DNA of 31,626 nt from Azolla pinnata. Taxonomy: Eukaryota > Streptophyta > Polypodiopsida > Salviniales > Salviniaceae. The notes beneath the pieces were generated by a model, which worked only from the letters and a program-made list of their open reading frames with translations, made no database searches and was not told the origin of the DNA. A program made the translations under genes and the position numbers. Positions 1-9,900 of the stretch are shown in pieces. Every line of letters begins with the position of its first letter. Position 1 is the first letter of the stretch. The stretch covers positions 1-31,626 of the forward strand of contig JBBBWG010000293.1 in NCBI GenBank assembly GCA_037176905.1, read 5' to 3'.

Positions 1-528
1 CCGCGCCGCGTCGACGCGCACGCGCCGGTCGTAGTCCCGCGTGCTGATGATGTGACCTCCGCCGTCGCCATCGCCGTCTCCGTCGCCATCGCCGTCTCCG
101 TCGCCATCGCCGTCTCCGTCGCCGTCTCCGTCGCCATCGCCGTCTCTATCGCCGCCCCCTGGACATGAGAGCGGCGGAATGCTGTGCGCCCCCCCCGATA
201 TGACCTTGATCTTCTGCCCCCTCCTCACCGCCCCCGCCACCGCCGCCACCAGCTCCTCCTCCGTCCTCGGGTACGACGCCGACGCCGCCCTGCAGCGCAC
301 CGTGCCGTACGCGTTGCTGATGCTGCACCCCCCGCCGCCTCCGCCGCACTGCACCGGCTCCGGCGGCGGCTTGCAGAAGGCGACGCCGTTGCGCGGCGGC
401 GGCTGCTGCTGCTCGACATGCAGAAGAAAGAGGAAGCAGAAGCAGAAGCAGATGATGATGATGATGATGATGAAGGAGGAGGAGGAGGAGGAGGGGGGGG
501 ATGCGATCGACCGCGGAGAAGAAGCCAT
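1..528 (-). CDS. L-gulonolactone oxidase-like FAD-linked oxidase, 5' part (cut by left edge)
   Basis: The minus frame is open from the ATG at 528-526 to the window edge (176 codons, no stop), so the 3' part is missing. Residues 1-36 look like a secretory signal peptide: a Ser/Pro-rich start, then a hydrophobic run of seven Ile, alternating Cys-Phe and Leu/Phe. After it come conserved features of the plant GULLO family: PPPEPVQC (54-61), a Cys-x-Ile-x-Asn-Ala-Tyr-Gly block (72-75), CRAAS (79-83), YPRTEEELVAAV (86-97), the start of the FAD-binding fold with GQKIKV (104-109) and the HSIPPLSCPG block (115-124), then IISTRDYDRRVRVD (160-173). Family members oxidise L-gulono-1,4-lactone or related aldonolactones, usually in the secretory pathway or wall. 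An Asp-Gly repeat (127-156) separates the last two conserved blocks, where relatives have only a few residues. The family call rests on these blocks; substrate is not determinable. Confidence 0.85.
   Translation of the reverse strand, partial: MASSPRSIASPPSSSSSSFIIIIIIICFCFCFLFLLHVEQQQPPPRNGVAFCKPPPEPVQCGGGGGGCSISNAYGTVRCRAASASYPRTEEELVAAVAGAVRRGQKIKVISGGAHSIPPLSCPGGGDRDGDGDGDGDGDGDGDGDGDGDGDGDGDGGGHIISTRDYDRRVRVDAAR
61..152 (-). repeat. Coding minisatellite giving an Asp-Gly tract
   Basis: The 18-base unit GGAGACGGCGATGGCGAC repeats about five times on the minus strand inside the oxidase gene. It stays in frame and encodes one Asp-Arg followed by about fourteen Asp-Gly pairs (residues 127-156). 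It sits between two conserved blocks of the FAD domain, so it is probably a tolerated surface loop. Confidence 0.85.
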
Positions 529-544
529 GAGCGGCGCTGCAGGC

Positions 545-638
545 GGAGCTGGAGCTGGAGCTGGAGCTGGAGCTGGGCGTGCAGGAGAGTTCGTCAATGC
601 AGGAAGAGTTCGTCAATGCAGGAAGAGTTCTCGTCAAT
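545..638. repeat. Two short tandem arrays in the presumed 5' leader of the oxidase gene
   Basis: GGAGCT is repeated five times at 545-574. It is followed by three copies of a 18-21 base unit (GCAGGAAGAGTTCGTCAAT type) at 581-598, 599-617 and 618-638, differing by a missing A in the first and an extra TC in the third. They lie 17-110 bases upstream of the oxidase ATG and so are probably transcribed leader or core promoter. Confidence 0.8.
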
Positions 639-1020
639 GCATCAAGAAAACGCAGGCGAATGATTTTGTGCGTCTGTTATTTATTTGCGTACAATACGGG
701 GAAACATTTTACCCGAAAAGGGGGGAAAAAAACGTAATTCGCTTGACTATCACTCGATTAACTAACACGTTAATCATTTGATTAGATTCTTAAACTACTG
801 CCTCTTTTGTTAGCTGCTAGCTTTTTAAGGATTCGACGTCCCGTCGATTGATTTACCACCGAATCTAATTAATCGTCAGAGGCTCGATTAGCATCAAATC
901 AATACCGGTTGACCAGCGCCGGATCGACACGTTCATCATTTGATTCGGCTCTAATAAATGAAATGACCGCCTTTATTTGTTAATCGAACGTAGTAAAGGA
1001 ATCGATTAGGATCGGCCCGT

Positions 1021-1116
1021 GGGAAGCGATTAGAATCGATTCATGGGAAGCGATTAGAATCGATTCATGGGAAGCGATTAGAATCGATTCATGGGAAGCG
1101 ATCGGGATCGACCGGC
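1021..1116. repeat. 24-base tandem repeat, 3 perfect copies plus a degenerate fourth
   Basis: Units at 1021-1044, 1045-1068 and 1069-1092 are identical: GGGAAGCGATTAGAAT followed by CGATTCAT. The unit at 1093-1116 starts identically and then diverges to a GC-richer form. A partial related copy (AATCGATTAGGATCGG) precedes the array. Each unit carries CGATTA and the near-palindrome AATCGATT. Confidence 0.9.
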
Positions 1117-1679
1117 GGGATGTGATCAGGAATAAAATCAATTAACGCTATGCCAACAGAAGTGAGTAATTGGGCGTTTTAAGTTTTTTTTCCAGTGGAA
1201 GATAAGAGTAGGTGTTAAAATTTATAAGCAGGGCGCTAAAATGTGATCTACAATTTTGTGACAAGTTATTGTTGGTGATTCTCCCTCTACAAAACAAAGA
1301 AGAAAAGATAAGTAAGGGAAGCATCTTTGTTTAAGAAACAAACAATTCAGGCATTGATTCGATTAATGTTTTTTGTGTTCGTCTTTTCGAACACAGACAA
1401 AACAAAAAACAAAAGTAGATTACTAAATCTTTTCTTGGGTTTGTAGTTTGGACCAGAAAAAGGAGCAAAATACATCCATATGTTCTACGTAATAAATGCA
1501 AGGGAGTTTCCACCCTTTCGTGATCATGGGTCGTTGATTTGGGATTCTTGGTTTTCTTGTTTCCATAAATAACTTCCCCCCGCATGTCTTTTCAATCCTT
1601 GTTTTTATTTCCAATCAAACGGTCTTCAATATTAAATGCATTCATATACATAATTATATACTTATTTGCTACGTAGACA

Positions 1680-1790
1680 CAAGTGGGGTAGATAGGTCTT
1701 GGGTTCGAATTCGGGCACCTCCACACAAACACAACTTAAGCTCTCAAAAACTTAACAAGTTATATAAACTCCAAAAAAAACAACACCAGT
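1680..1790 (+). mobile_element. Possible tRNA-derived SINE fragment
   Basis: GGTTCGAATTC at 1702-1712 matches the RNA polymerase III B-box (GGTTCGANNCC) apart from the last positions. It sits in a context (AGGTCTTGGGTTCGAATTCG, then GCACCTCC) like the tRNA-related head of plant SINEs, and it is followed about 60 bases later by A-rich sequence. I see no clear A-box and no target-site duplication, so this may be chance. Confidence 0.25.
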
Positions 1791-2112
1791 TGGGCAACAA
1801 AAAAATAATGAGTGACACATTGGTTTCACCTTCTGATCACTGACTGCTCCACTCCACTTGGCTCCCACTGTGATTGAACCATTGCTCCGACTCTCGCCTC
1901 GAGGTTTTTTGCAGGCGTTCTTCCGATAGACGACGTCTTGCCTCCTGTGTCAAGCAGGTTTTTTAGGCTTTTTTACCGATAAGGAGGAGCCCATCCTGCG
2001 GCGTTCTGCTTCCCACAGGCTCTTGCAAGCTCCATCCGCAGCTTCTCTGGGATTTCGGATTTCCGTGGAGGTAAACAGGCATTTTTGCGTCGAATTCCGC
2101 CGCAAACCCTGG

Positions 2113-5100
2113 TCATGGAAGCAGCTCTGATCCGACATCTGCATACGCGTTAGACATCGATACATAGGCCGCGGCAGAGCTCTGATCCAACCCAAGCGCA
2201 TGCTCGAACGCCAGCGCGGCGAGGTCGAGGCGGCCCGCCCTCCGACCTGCCACGAGCACGACGTGCCACACGACAGCATCAGGACGAAGGGGCATCTTCC
2301 GAACGATCTCCACGGCCTTCTCCAGATTGCCCTGTCGGGCGTAGAGGTCCACCAGGGCAGTGAAGTGCTCCAGCGTCGGAACGTATCCATATTTGCCCAC
2401 CATGGCCTCCAAGCAGAGCTGAGCTCCGTCCGCCAGGCCTTCGTGGCTGCAGGCGTTGAGAGCGCTCGCGAACGTGAGCCGATCGGGCACAAGCTCGGTC
2501 TCGCGGAGGATGTCGGAAATGCTGCCACTGTTCCCTCCCGGCATCATCGCGTAGCCCGCCGCCAGCGAGTTCCACGAGACGCGGTCCCGAGCAGAGAGGC
2601 GATCGAACACGCCCCGCGCTTCCGCGATCAAGCCGCACTTGGCACACGCGTCGACCAACGCGTTCCCCACGAGGCCCCCCGCCGCTTCGAGACCCCTCCT
2701 CACGATCTCCGTGTGCAATCGGCGCAGCCCCTCGTCCACGGCTCCCAGGCTTGCACACGCCCTCAGCGCGAGCGCGAGCGAAACATCGCTCAAGGCCACG
2801 CCTTCCCCCTGCATTCGCTCCACGCATGCACGCACTTCCTCCGCGAGCCCGCGTTCCGCATACGCTGCCACGATCGCGTTCCAGGATCGCGCGCCCCGAG
2901 GGGTCGCAAGGCCGTCGAGCACAGACTGCGCCGTCGCCAGGAGCGAGCTCCTCGCGTACATGTCGATCAAGTTGCTCCAAACATGACCACCATCATCATC
3001 ATCATCATCATCATCTAGGAGGCCTCTCTTCATCATCTCCGCATGGAGCTCCATGCCCTTGTCGACGCATTCCCGACCACCCGAGGAGCAGGCTTTCAGG
3101 GCGCACGCGTAGGTTGCAGAATGCGGGGGGGCGATCCTCGACTCTCGAATCTCTTCGAAGAGCATCATAGCCTCGGCATGGAACCCGTGATCGAGGTATC
3201 CTGACAGCAGTACCGTGGCGCAGACCGCGTCGTCTCTCGCGGCCAGCTCGTCGAACACGGCCCGGGCATCTTCCAGAAGCCCGCATTTCACAGACATGCC
3301 GATGACGGCTGTCGCGACCGCCGCCTCTCGCTCGAAGCCCTTCTTCGTGACCTCGCCGCGTATCTCCAGCCCCTTGGCCGCGCCCCCGATGCCGGCGCAA
3401 GCTTTCAAGGCGCAAGCATACGTGACCTCGTTCGCATGCACCGAGCCTTCGCGCATGCGATCCAAGCAACGCAACGCGTCGTCTCCGAGCCCGGAGCTGA
3501 CGTACGCCCCCATCAACGCAGTCCACGACACCACATCGCGAACCGCGAGCTCGTCGAACGCTCTCTGCGCCTCCCCGACCAGACCGCATTTCGCGTACAT
3601 GTCGACCAGAGTGCTTCCTACGATAGGGTCCTTCTCCGAGCCTCGGCTTACCAGTTCGGCATGCAAGCCGAGACCATCGATCCACATTCCATTGTTGCCG
3701 TAGACCTTCAAACTGCAGACATGCATCACAACGTTCGAACCGATCCCGTTGCCCTGCGCTCGCCTCAAGCAGCGAAGGGCCTCGTCGTCGTGGCCGTGAT
3801 CGGAGTACCCTGCCAGTAGCGTACAGCGCGAAGCTATGTCGGGGTGTCGAAGGCCCTCGTCGAACACATCCTGCGCTTCAGCGAGCATCCCGCCTTTCAT
3901 ATAGGCGCCCATCACCGCGTTCATGGCGAACGTTTCTTCGTCGAGGCCTCTCTTCACGAGGGACGAATGCAGCTCTCGAGGCTTGAGGAAATCTTCCATG
4001 ATGCTGCAAGCATGCAAGCAGCGGACGAATGTCTGCGCGTTCGGAAGCATGCCGTCGGCGGCGCCCATTTCTTCCACGGAGCGAAGCACATCCACAGCAT
4101 TCGCAGCCTCCGCGTATCCAGATATCATGGCATTCCATGAGACCACATCTCGGCGCGGCAGGCTGTCGAAAACATTTCGCGCGCTGCCAAGCTCCATGCA
4201 TTCGGCGTACATGTCGACCAAAGCATTTCCAACAGGAAGCTCCATCTCCCATCCTCTCTCCAAAGCCTGAGCATGCATCTCATAGCCCATAGTCGCCGAT
4301 GCAAGGCTTCCGCAAGCTTTGATGCAGCAAACCAGAGTGACCGCGTTGAAGCCGATGCCGTCACGCTGCATCTCCTCGAAACACCGGAGAGCCTCGTCGC
4401 TACGGCCTTGCTCTGCGCACGCGCTCAGCAAAGCGGTCCATGAGATAACATTTTGAGCTGGGAGATGGTCGAGAATCTCTCTCGACTCCTCGAGCAACCC
4501 GCACTTTGCATACCCATGTATCAAGCTATTACCGATGCTTACATCTTCATCGAATCCAGCTTTGCATGCCCACGTATGCATCTCTCGGAACTTGCGTGTA
4601 TCTCCTAGATTACAACCACAGCATTTCAACATGCTAACCAGGGTAACAGCATCCCAAGGAATGCCTTCGCGATGCATTCTATCGAAGCAGTTCACGGCAT
4701 TCTCATCATCGCCATATTCGACATACCCAGAGATCAGCCCGTTCCAAGATATCGAATCTCTCACCAGAGATTTGTTCAAAAGATCGTGCGACGTTGCAAG
4801 CAACCTGCACTGCGCATACATATCGATGAGGCAATTCCTGACGACAAGATCTTGTTCGAGCCCTCGCTTTGTAGCCTCGGCGTGAACTTCTTCACCTCTT
4901 TCTCTGGATCGTAAGCTCGAGCAAGCTTTCAGACAGCAAACCAGAGTGAAAGCATCAGGGGAAATGCCGTTCGACTCCATCTCCTTCGCACGCTCGAGGG
5001 CTTCTTCGTCACATCCTTGTTCGATGTATGCTTGGATCAAGGACGTCCACAAGACCACATCAGGATATATGCATCGATCGAACACTTCTTGCGCCTTTCC

Positions 5101-5604
5101 GAGAGACCTACATTTAGCATGCATGTTGATCAAGGCGCTGCCAACGAAAACATCGTCCTGAACCAAACCCCATCTTTTTTGTTTGCTCCAGAGCATAGCA
5201 TGCAATTCACCACCGATTTCCATAGCTTCCATGGAAGCACATGCCTTAATAAGAGACAGAAGGGCATGCCGATGTGGATATATATCTGCTTCGAGGAAAA
5301 CAGCACGGAGAAGGAAGAGAGCACGCTGCAACTCCCCACATTTTGAATAAGCCGATATGAGCGAGCTCGTAGAATGCTTGTCATGATGAGGAAGGCCATC
5401 GAAGACATGCCTAGCATCTTGAATACAACCTGAGTCTGCAAGTGCCGATACAAGGTAGCTTCCAAGAACTGGATGAGTTTCCAAACCACATCTGAGCACA
5501 TAAGCGCGGAATCGAACGAGCCCCCTCTCTGATATCTTGCATATCTCCTTGCACACAAGGAAGCTACATAAGAGCACTTGGGCGGAAGGCTGCGAGATGG
5601 GCAT
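2113..5604 (-). CDS. PLS-class pentatricopeptide repeat protein with truncated E domain
   Basis: One uninterrupted frame of 1163 codons from the ATG at 5604-5602; the frame opens slightly upstream with TTG, but this is the first ATG. After a short N-terminal segment that could serve as an organelle transit peptide, there are about 31 PPR motifs of 31-37 residues in a regular P-L-S order. The L motifs contain 'LKAC', the S motifs 'LVDMYAKCG' and the P motifs 'VSWTALI'. Such proteins bind RNA one base per motif and usually specify C-to-U editing or processing in chloroplasts or mitochondria. The C-terminus enters an E1-type motif (from VVWHVVLVAGRRAGRLDL) and stops at SNAYADVGSELLP, before the rest of E1, E2 and any DYW deaminase. 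If functional in editing, it would need a DYW partner. A run of eight Asp interrupts motif 24. G+C is visibly higher toward the 3' end. The RNA target is unknown. Confidence 0.93.
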   Translation of the reverse strand: MPISQPSAQVLLCSFLVCKEICKISERGLVRFRAYVLRCGLETHPVLGSYLVSALADSGCIQDARHVFDGLPHHDKHSTSSLISAYSKCGELQRALFLLRAVFLEADIYPHRHALLSLIKACASMEAMEIGGELHAMLWSKQKRWGLVQDDVFVGSALINMHAKCRSLGKAQEVFDRCIYPDVVLWTSLIQAYIEQGCDEEALERAKEMESNGISPDAFTLVCCLKACSSLRSRERGEEVHAEATKRGLEQDLVVRNCLIDMYAQCRLLATSHDLLNKSLVRDSISWNGLISGYVEYGDDENAVNCFDRMHREGIPWDAVTLVSMLKCCGCNLGDTRKFREMHTWACKAGFDEDVSIGNSLIHGYAKCGLLEESREILDHLPAQNVISWTALLSACAEQGRSDEALRCFEEMQRDGIGFNAVTLVCCIKACGSLASATMGYEMHAQALERGWEMELPVGNALVDMYAECMELGSARNVFDSLPRRDVVSWNAMISGYAEAANAVDVLRSVEEMGAADGMLPNAQTFVRCLHACSIMEDFLKPRELHSSLVKRGLDEETFAMNAVMGAYMKGGMLAEAQDVFDEGLRHPDIASRCTLLAGYSDHGHDDEALRCLRRAQGNGIGSNVVMHVCSLKVYGNNGMWIDGLGLHAELVSRGSEKDPIVGSTLVDMYAKCGLVGEAQRAFDELAVRDVVSWTALMGAYVSSGLGDDALRCLDRMREGSVHANEVTYACALKACAGIGGAAKGLEIRGEVTKKGFEREAAVATAVIGMSVKCGLLEDARAVFDELAARDDAVCATVLLSGYLDHGFHAEAMMLFEEIRESRIAPPHSATYACALKACSSGGRECVDKGMELHAEMMKRGLLDDDDDDDDGGHVWSNLIDMYARSSLLATAQSVLDGLATPRGARSWNAIVAAYAERGLAEEVRACVERMQGEGVALSDVSLALALRACASLGAVDEGLRRLHTEIVRRGLEAAGGLVGNALVDACAKCGLIAEARGVFDRLSARDRVSWNSLAAGYAMMPGGNSGSISDILRETELVPDRLTFASALNACSHEGLADGAQLCLEAMVGKYGYVPTLEHFTALVDLYARQGNLEKAVEIVRKMPLRPDAVVWHVVLVAGRRAGRLDLAALAFEHALGLDQSSAAAYVSMSNAYADVGSELLP
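2991..3015. repeat. CAT/ATC microsatellite inside the PPR gene
   Basis: About eight ATC triplets on the plus strand read as eight consecutive Asp codons (GAT) on the minus coding strand. They lie at the end of an L motif (RGLL, then poly-Asp) and before the next S motif. The frame is preserved. Confidence 0.9.
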
Positions 5605-6954
5605 TCTTCCCAACTTGGAGCTCTACCCATGTAGAAGAAGATGCTGATGCTGACGATGACAATCCATGGATCAAACAGAGAAGGATGATTGTCTGCGCCT
5701 TCCATTTGCTTGTCTGATCTATCATTCATACCAGATTTTCTTTCATATACCTACCTCATTGCCATCTCGAAGATGTAGTACACAGGCTTTTGGTTTACAA
5801 AGATCAAATCCTGCGGTTTTGTCTCATCGAAATTATCATAGCTTACCACATTGTAAAACTGGTAAAATGATGTCACCCTGCTCACACCAAGATCCTTTCT
5901 CGGGAATGGTGGATTGTGCCATTGCCATTACATACCTTAAACAAAAAAGCTAAGTAGCAGCATCTTGCACACTAGAGTGACTGATGATGTACAGATGTAA
6001 TTGTATGGAATGGTTATGTCCTTCCCTTATATGACATTCAGGTTTTGTATAGGTAGATGGGTTGGATCATGAGAAAAACTGTTCACCTTGCTTAGTAATG
6101 CTGATCAGCTTCATGAGAGAAACAATATTTTGCAGTTCATAGGATTAAATGGATTGGAAACATGTAAAATCAATGCATCTACATGCGCCATCATAATTGC
6201 TGATCGTTTCTATGATCAACTTGGTGATTTCGATATTTAAGCTAGATAGGACCCTTTAAGATTCAGCCCAATAAGCAAGATGATAGTCATGTTTAGTATG
6301 GTTTAATTGCTGGAACTATAATTGCTAACCATCGGCTTACAGCTTGATTACTCTATATAATGGTTCAAAAACCTCGTTTGATATGTGTTCTGTATTTTGT
6401 ACATACAAAACCATATTGCTTATCCTCACAAGACACTCCGACATGGTCTAACCACATCCTTTTCCCCAGAGAGAGGTTCCTCCAGGCTTGTAGAAATGCC
6501 ATTTAAGAAATGTGGTGAAACACAATATTTTTTACTGCAGGTATATTTTTCATCGTTTTCTTCCAAAAAAGTGGGTCGTATGATTGTTGGTGAGCAAAAC
6601 TGAAATGCCTTTAATACCACGTAAAAAGGGTCAACAAGTGATCAGATACATTATGTTAAGTATGGACAGTATGCATTTGACAAAAATATGCTCCACAAGA
6701 CCTGCAATCAAAGCTGAGGCATTGTTCTTTATTGCAAAGAGATTCCAGATCCATAGTAACTCTCATACAATGGGCTACCAAAAGAAGCTACTCGTTTCTA
6801 TCTTTTGTTTTGGAATGAGCCTAAATTAGATAAAACGGAATGCAAAACCAGATGAATGTAAATCGCCCAATATAGAGCACACGATTATGCAAAGGTATGG
6901 AGTAAAAGCCCACCTCCCAACATTACTGAATCCTCAAACTCACTAATCTTTCGA
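5605..6954. other. Spacer between the PPR start and the decarboxylase 3' end
   Basis: About 1.35 kb of AT-rich sequence with no supported coding exon. It must hold the PPR promoter and leader (both flanking genes are on the minus strand) and the 3' UTR of the decarboxylase at its right end. A TATATA word at 6354-6359 is too far from the PPR ATG (about 750 bases) to be assigned as its TATA box unless the leader is long or spliced. Confidence 0.5.
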
Positions 6955-9900
6955 CTAATTTGGAAGGCCCGAGGTTGCATCTATAAGATGTTCCTCTATC
7001 ACAGAGGGGCCCCTACCAGGCTTTGTGCAGAGGATGTAATCGAGCTCACCTTCCGACTTTGGAACTGTGATTCCATGTGTCTCTGGCGGTTGGAAAGAAG
7101 AATCTATTCCCTTGAACGAGACAAGACCCACATCACCAACAACATAACTGCAAGACAAGGGGCAAGTTTGAGCCTTATCTTCTTATAGAAAAATATTTGC
7201 TGACTCCCTTATTATACATCTTAATGGCCCCAACAATGCTCTCTTTTACTAATATTAATGGATCCAGGTATTTATTCTTTTATTACCTAGAGATATCTCG
7301 GCCGGTGACTGGGGGAAAATAATACAGCAAACGGTTCAAAAGCTCGGTTGCAACCTTCCTGTTTGGAGCAAATAGAACTGCATTTGGCCCCGCATCGAAC
7401 GTGTATGCAGCCTATCAGCAAATTAAACATTCCATGCCATCTTTAAAAGCAATAAAATGCGGAAGATGGCACATTGTTGTCCTCATATATATGCCACGAT
7501 ACACAAATCAGGTAGTACAAATGTAGAGTGAGATGCTCAGGGTATATATCTCAATGAGGCACACAGAGAGAAAGAGAGACCTGTGGAGTGCCCTCAGCTT
7601 TGTTCCAACGTTCAACTGCACCAATAATCCTGCCAATTCAAACTAACTGTGAAACTAGAGGAGCAACTCACAATTGTGGGATACGAAGTACAAAAACAAA
7701 AATGAACTCGTTCAAATCCTTGATGAACCCATCCCATGGATCATATTTTGGTCTCTCCCATGGACATGAATGATATCTCTATCTATCACTCAGAGAGCTA
7801 TAAATAAGTATATACCACATTTGAGATGCTGAAAGACACATCAAGAGCTACATATAGCATAGTTTAGCCACTCACAGCATTAGAAAACAAAGCAAACAAC
7901 AAAACCTTCGATAAGTTTACCTCTTCGAAGTATCGTTCAAATAGAATATAGGCGGTGATGTGTCTAAACACGTGGCATGAAACTGGTTACTGTCAGCACA
8001 AGTCAAGCTTGCAAAACTTGCAAAATCTTGATCCCTTATTGCTCGTTTCATCTCTACCATGACTTGGGGCACAATTTCCTATGGGATAACAGAATAACAC
8101 ACATGCAACATGTCCTCAAACAAAAAAAAAGGGTTGATAATATTGAGAGTATACATTAATGAAAGAATAAAACCACCTTTGCCCTATGATGTAGAAGTTT
8201 ACTAGTTTGGACGCTCTCTTGCATGCCTGATGTGCTACTTGTTTCCTTCTGTCGAGAACTGACCTGTAGCTCCCACAAAAAAATCAAAATACGAAAAAAC
8301 GAGTCAGGGTAAAATCTCAACGGCACTGTAGTACAGTGCCATCCATCAAGGGAAACCGCATGTGACAAGAGTGAATCCAACAATAGTAAAAGACAGTTTA
8401 TTGCAAAGGCTGAAAAAATCTATTTACACACCACCGCTATAATGACAATGAGATCTTGCCAATGATCTTCATCGGCAACCTGGACTGCAATACTATCCTT
8501 GCCATTTTCGTCCTGAAAGATTTGAACTAAACTTATCAGCAGTCGTTGATCCGTTTTCAAATTTCAGGTGAAAGTATGTTGTGCCTATTCCAGAAACAAA
8601 AAGAATACCTTTCCCATTTGCCATTCCACAAATCCACCATAAAGACTACGGCATGCACTACCAGAGCCAACTCTGCAGAAACTCAAGCTTAGAAATTCAG
8701 CTCTAGAGGATAGGAGCTTATTCACCACTGAACTTTACCAAGCTTCCAAATTTGAATTCTACAATTTTCTAATATCCTATCATTTTACAGGTAAACCTTC
8801 AATTATGAGACTAACAAATCAGAGAAAAAACAGAGATTGCGATCAATTAAGATTTGATATCATCTCTTCTGCCTTGTCTCTTATTATCTTCAATTGGGTA
8901 CGCCCTTTGGTTTTTGGCTACCTTGAGCAGCCACAAAGTCAATCTACTGATACTTATAGTTTTTGTATTTAGCTTACATATTCAACCCTTGATATGCTAT
9001 AAACCCACTCTCATCACCTTTGAATGGGTAAGCTCTTCAGTTTCCTGATCCTCAGGACTCCCCAATCAATCACTACCACCTCTTTTGCATTCCGATAACA
9101 TATTTAACCATGACATGTATAGACCAGCACATTTTTATCAATGATGTATTCTAGAAAACAGATTCCTGACCGCAAAATAACTGATATCATTATGTGGACA
9201 CATTTTGGATCTATATACATCATTAGATGTGGTTTTGGTAGTTGATCCTTTTGAAGATGTTAGATAGATCCGTTATCAATCTACATCTATCCTGATTCTT
9301 CAAACAAGAGAACATATGATGATCAAAATGATGGGCCCACAATCCTTGAGGGATTTTGGAAAAGAAGGATACACTTCTCTTTATTGATTTTATTGATTTT
9401 GGGATGTATTGCAAGAGTACAGTTCTCTCTATTTATTTTAACCAGGAAACTCTCAGTTTCAAATAGAAGAATATGTTCCTGATATTTCTTCCCTAAACAG
9501 TCAAAACGATGTTGATGTATCGGAAGTTGAGTGTATAGGTAATATAGTTATGAGCATCTATTCAAATGCAAGCATAACTGCCAAAGTTGGCATGACTCCA
9601 ATAAGTTCTTTGTACATTAGCTTGTCTCGGTAGAGGATTGAAAGGAGAAACATCTTAAATCAAATGTTATGCCTGTAAATGTGTATTTTTACTTGAGGCA
9701 TGTAAGTCTATCTGCATATATCCCCATTGAATGATCTTGAACCGTTTTACTTTAGATTGAAATGCATGTCAAAGTTTAGTTATAGTTGAATCCTCAGACT
9801 GAATAAGGTGCTTGTGATGTTTCTTGTACAAGCTGATTCTGAGCTTTCGAGCAAACAGACAGCAGTGTGAAAAAAGCATTGAAAAGCTATTGATTGTCTT

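Larger units (their letters stand above)
639..2112. other. Spacer between the oxidase and PPR genes
   Basis: No convincing coding sequence is seen. The stretch is AT-rich compared with the flanking genes. It holds the 24-base tandem repeat at 1021-1116, a run of dispersed CGATTA/TAATCG words from about 840 to 1130, and a tRNA-like B-box sequence near 1702. The right end must contain the 3' UTR of the PPR gene; the upstream region of the oxidase gene is at the left end. Confidence 0.6.

Noticed and set aside
146..637. Minus-strand frame with poly-Leu, poly-His and poly-Ala
   Set aside because: Wrong frame of the same strand; the real frame is open to the window edge and carries the conserved motifs.
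179..781. Plus-strand open frames over the oxidase start
   Set aside because: Low-complexity shadows (poly-Met, poly-Glu) of the minus-strand gene, whose frame matches the GULLO family block by block.
1950..2528. Minus-strand frame overlapping the PPR 3' end
   Set aside because: Composition is a Trp/Arg-rich shadow of the PPR frame; no recognisable domain.
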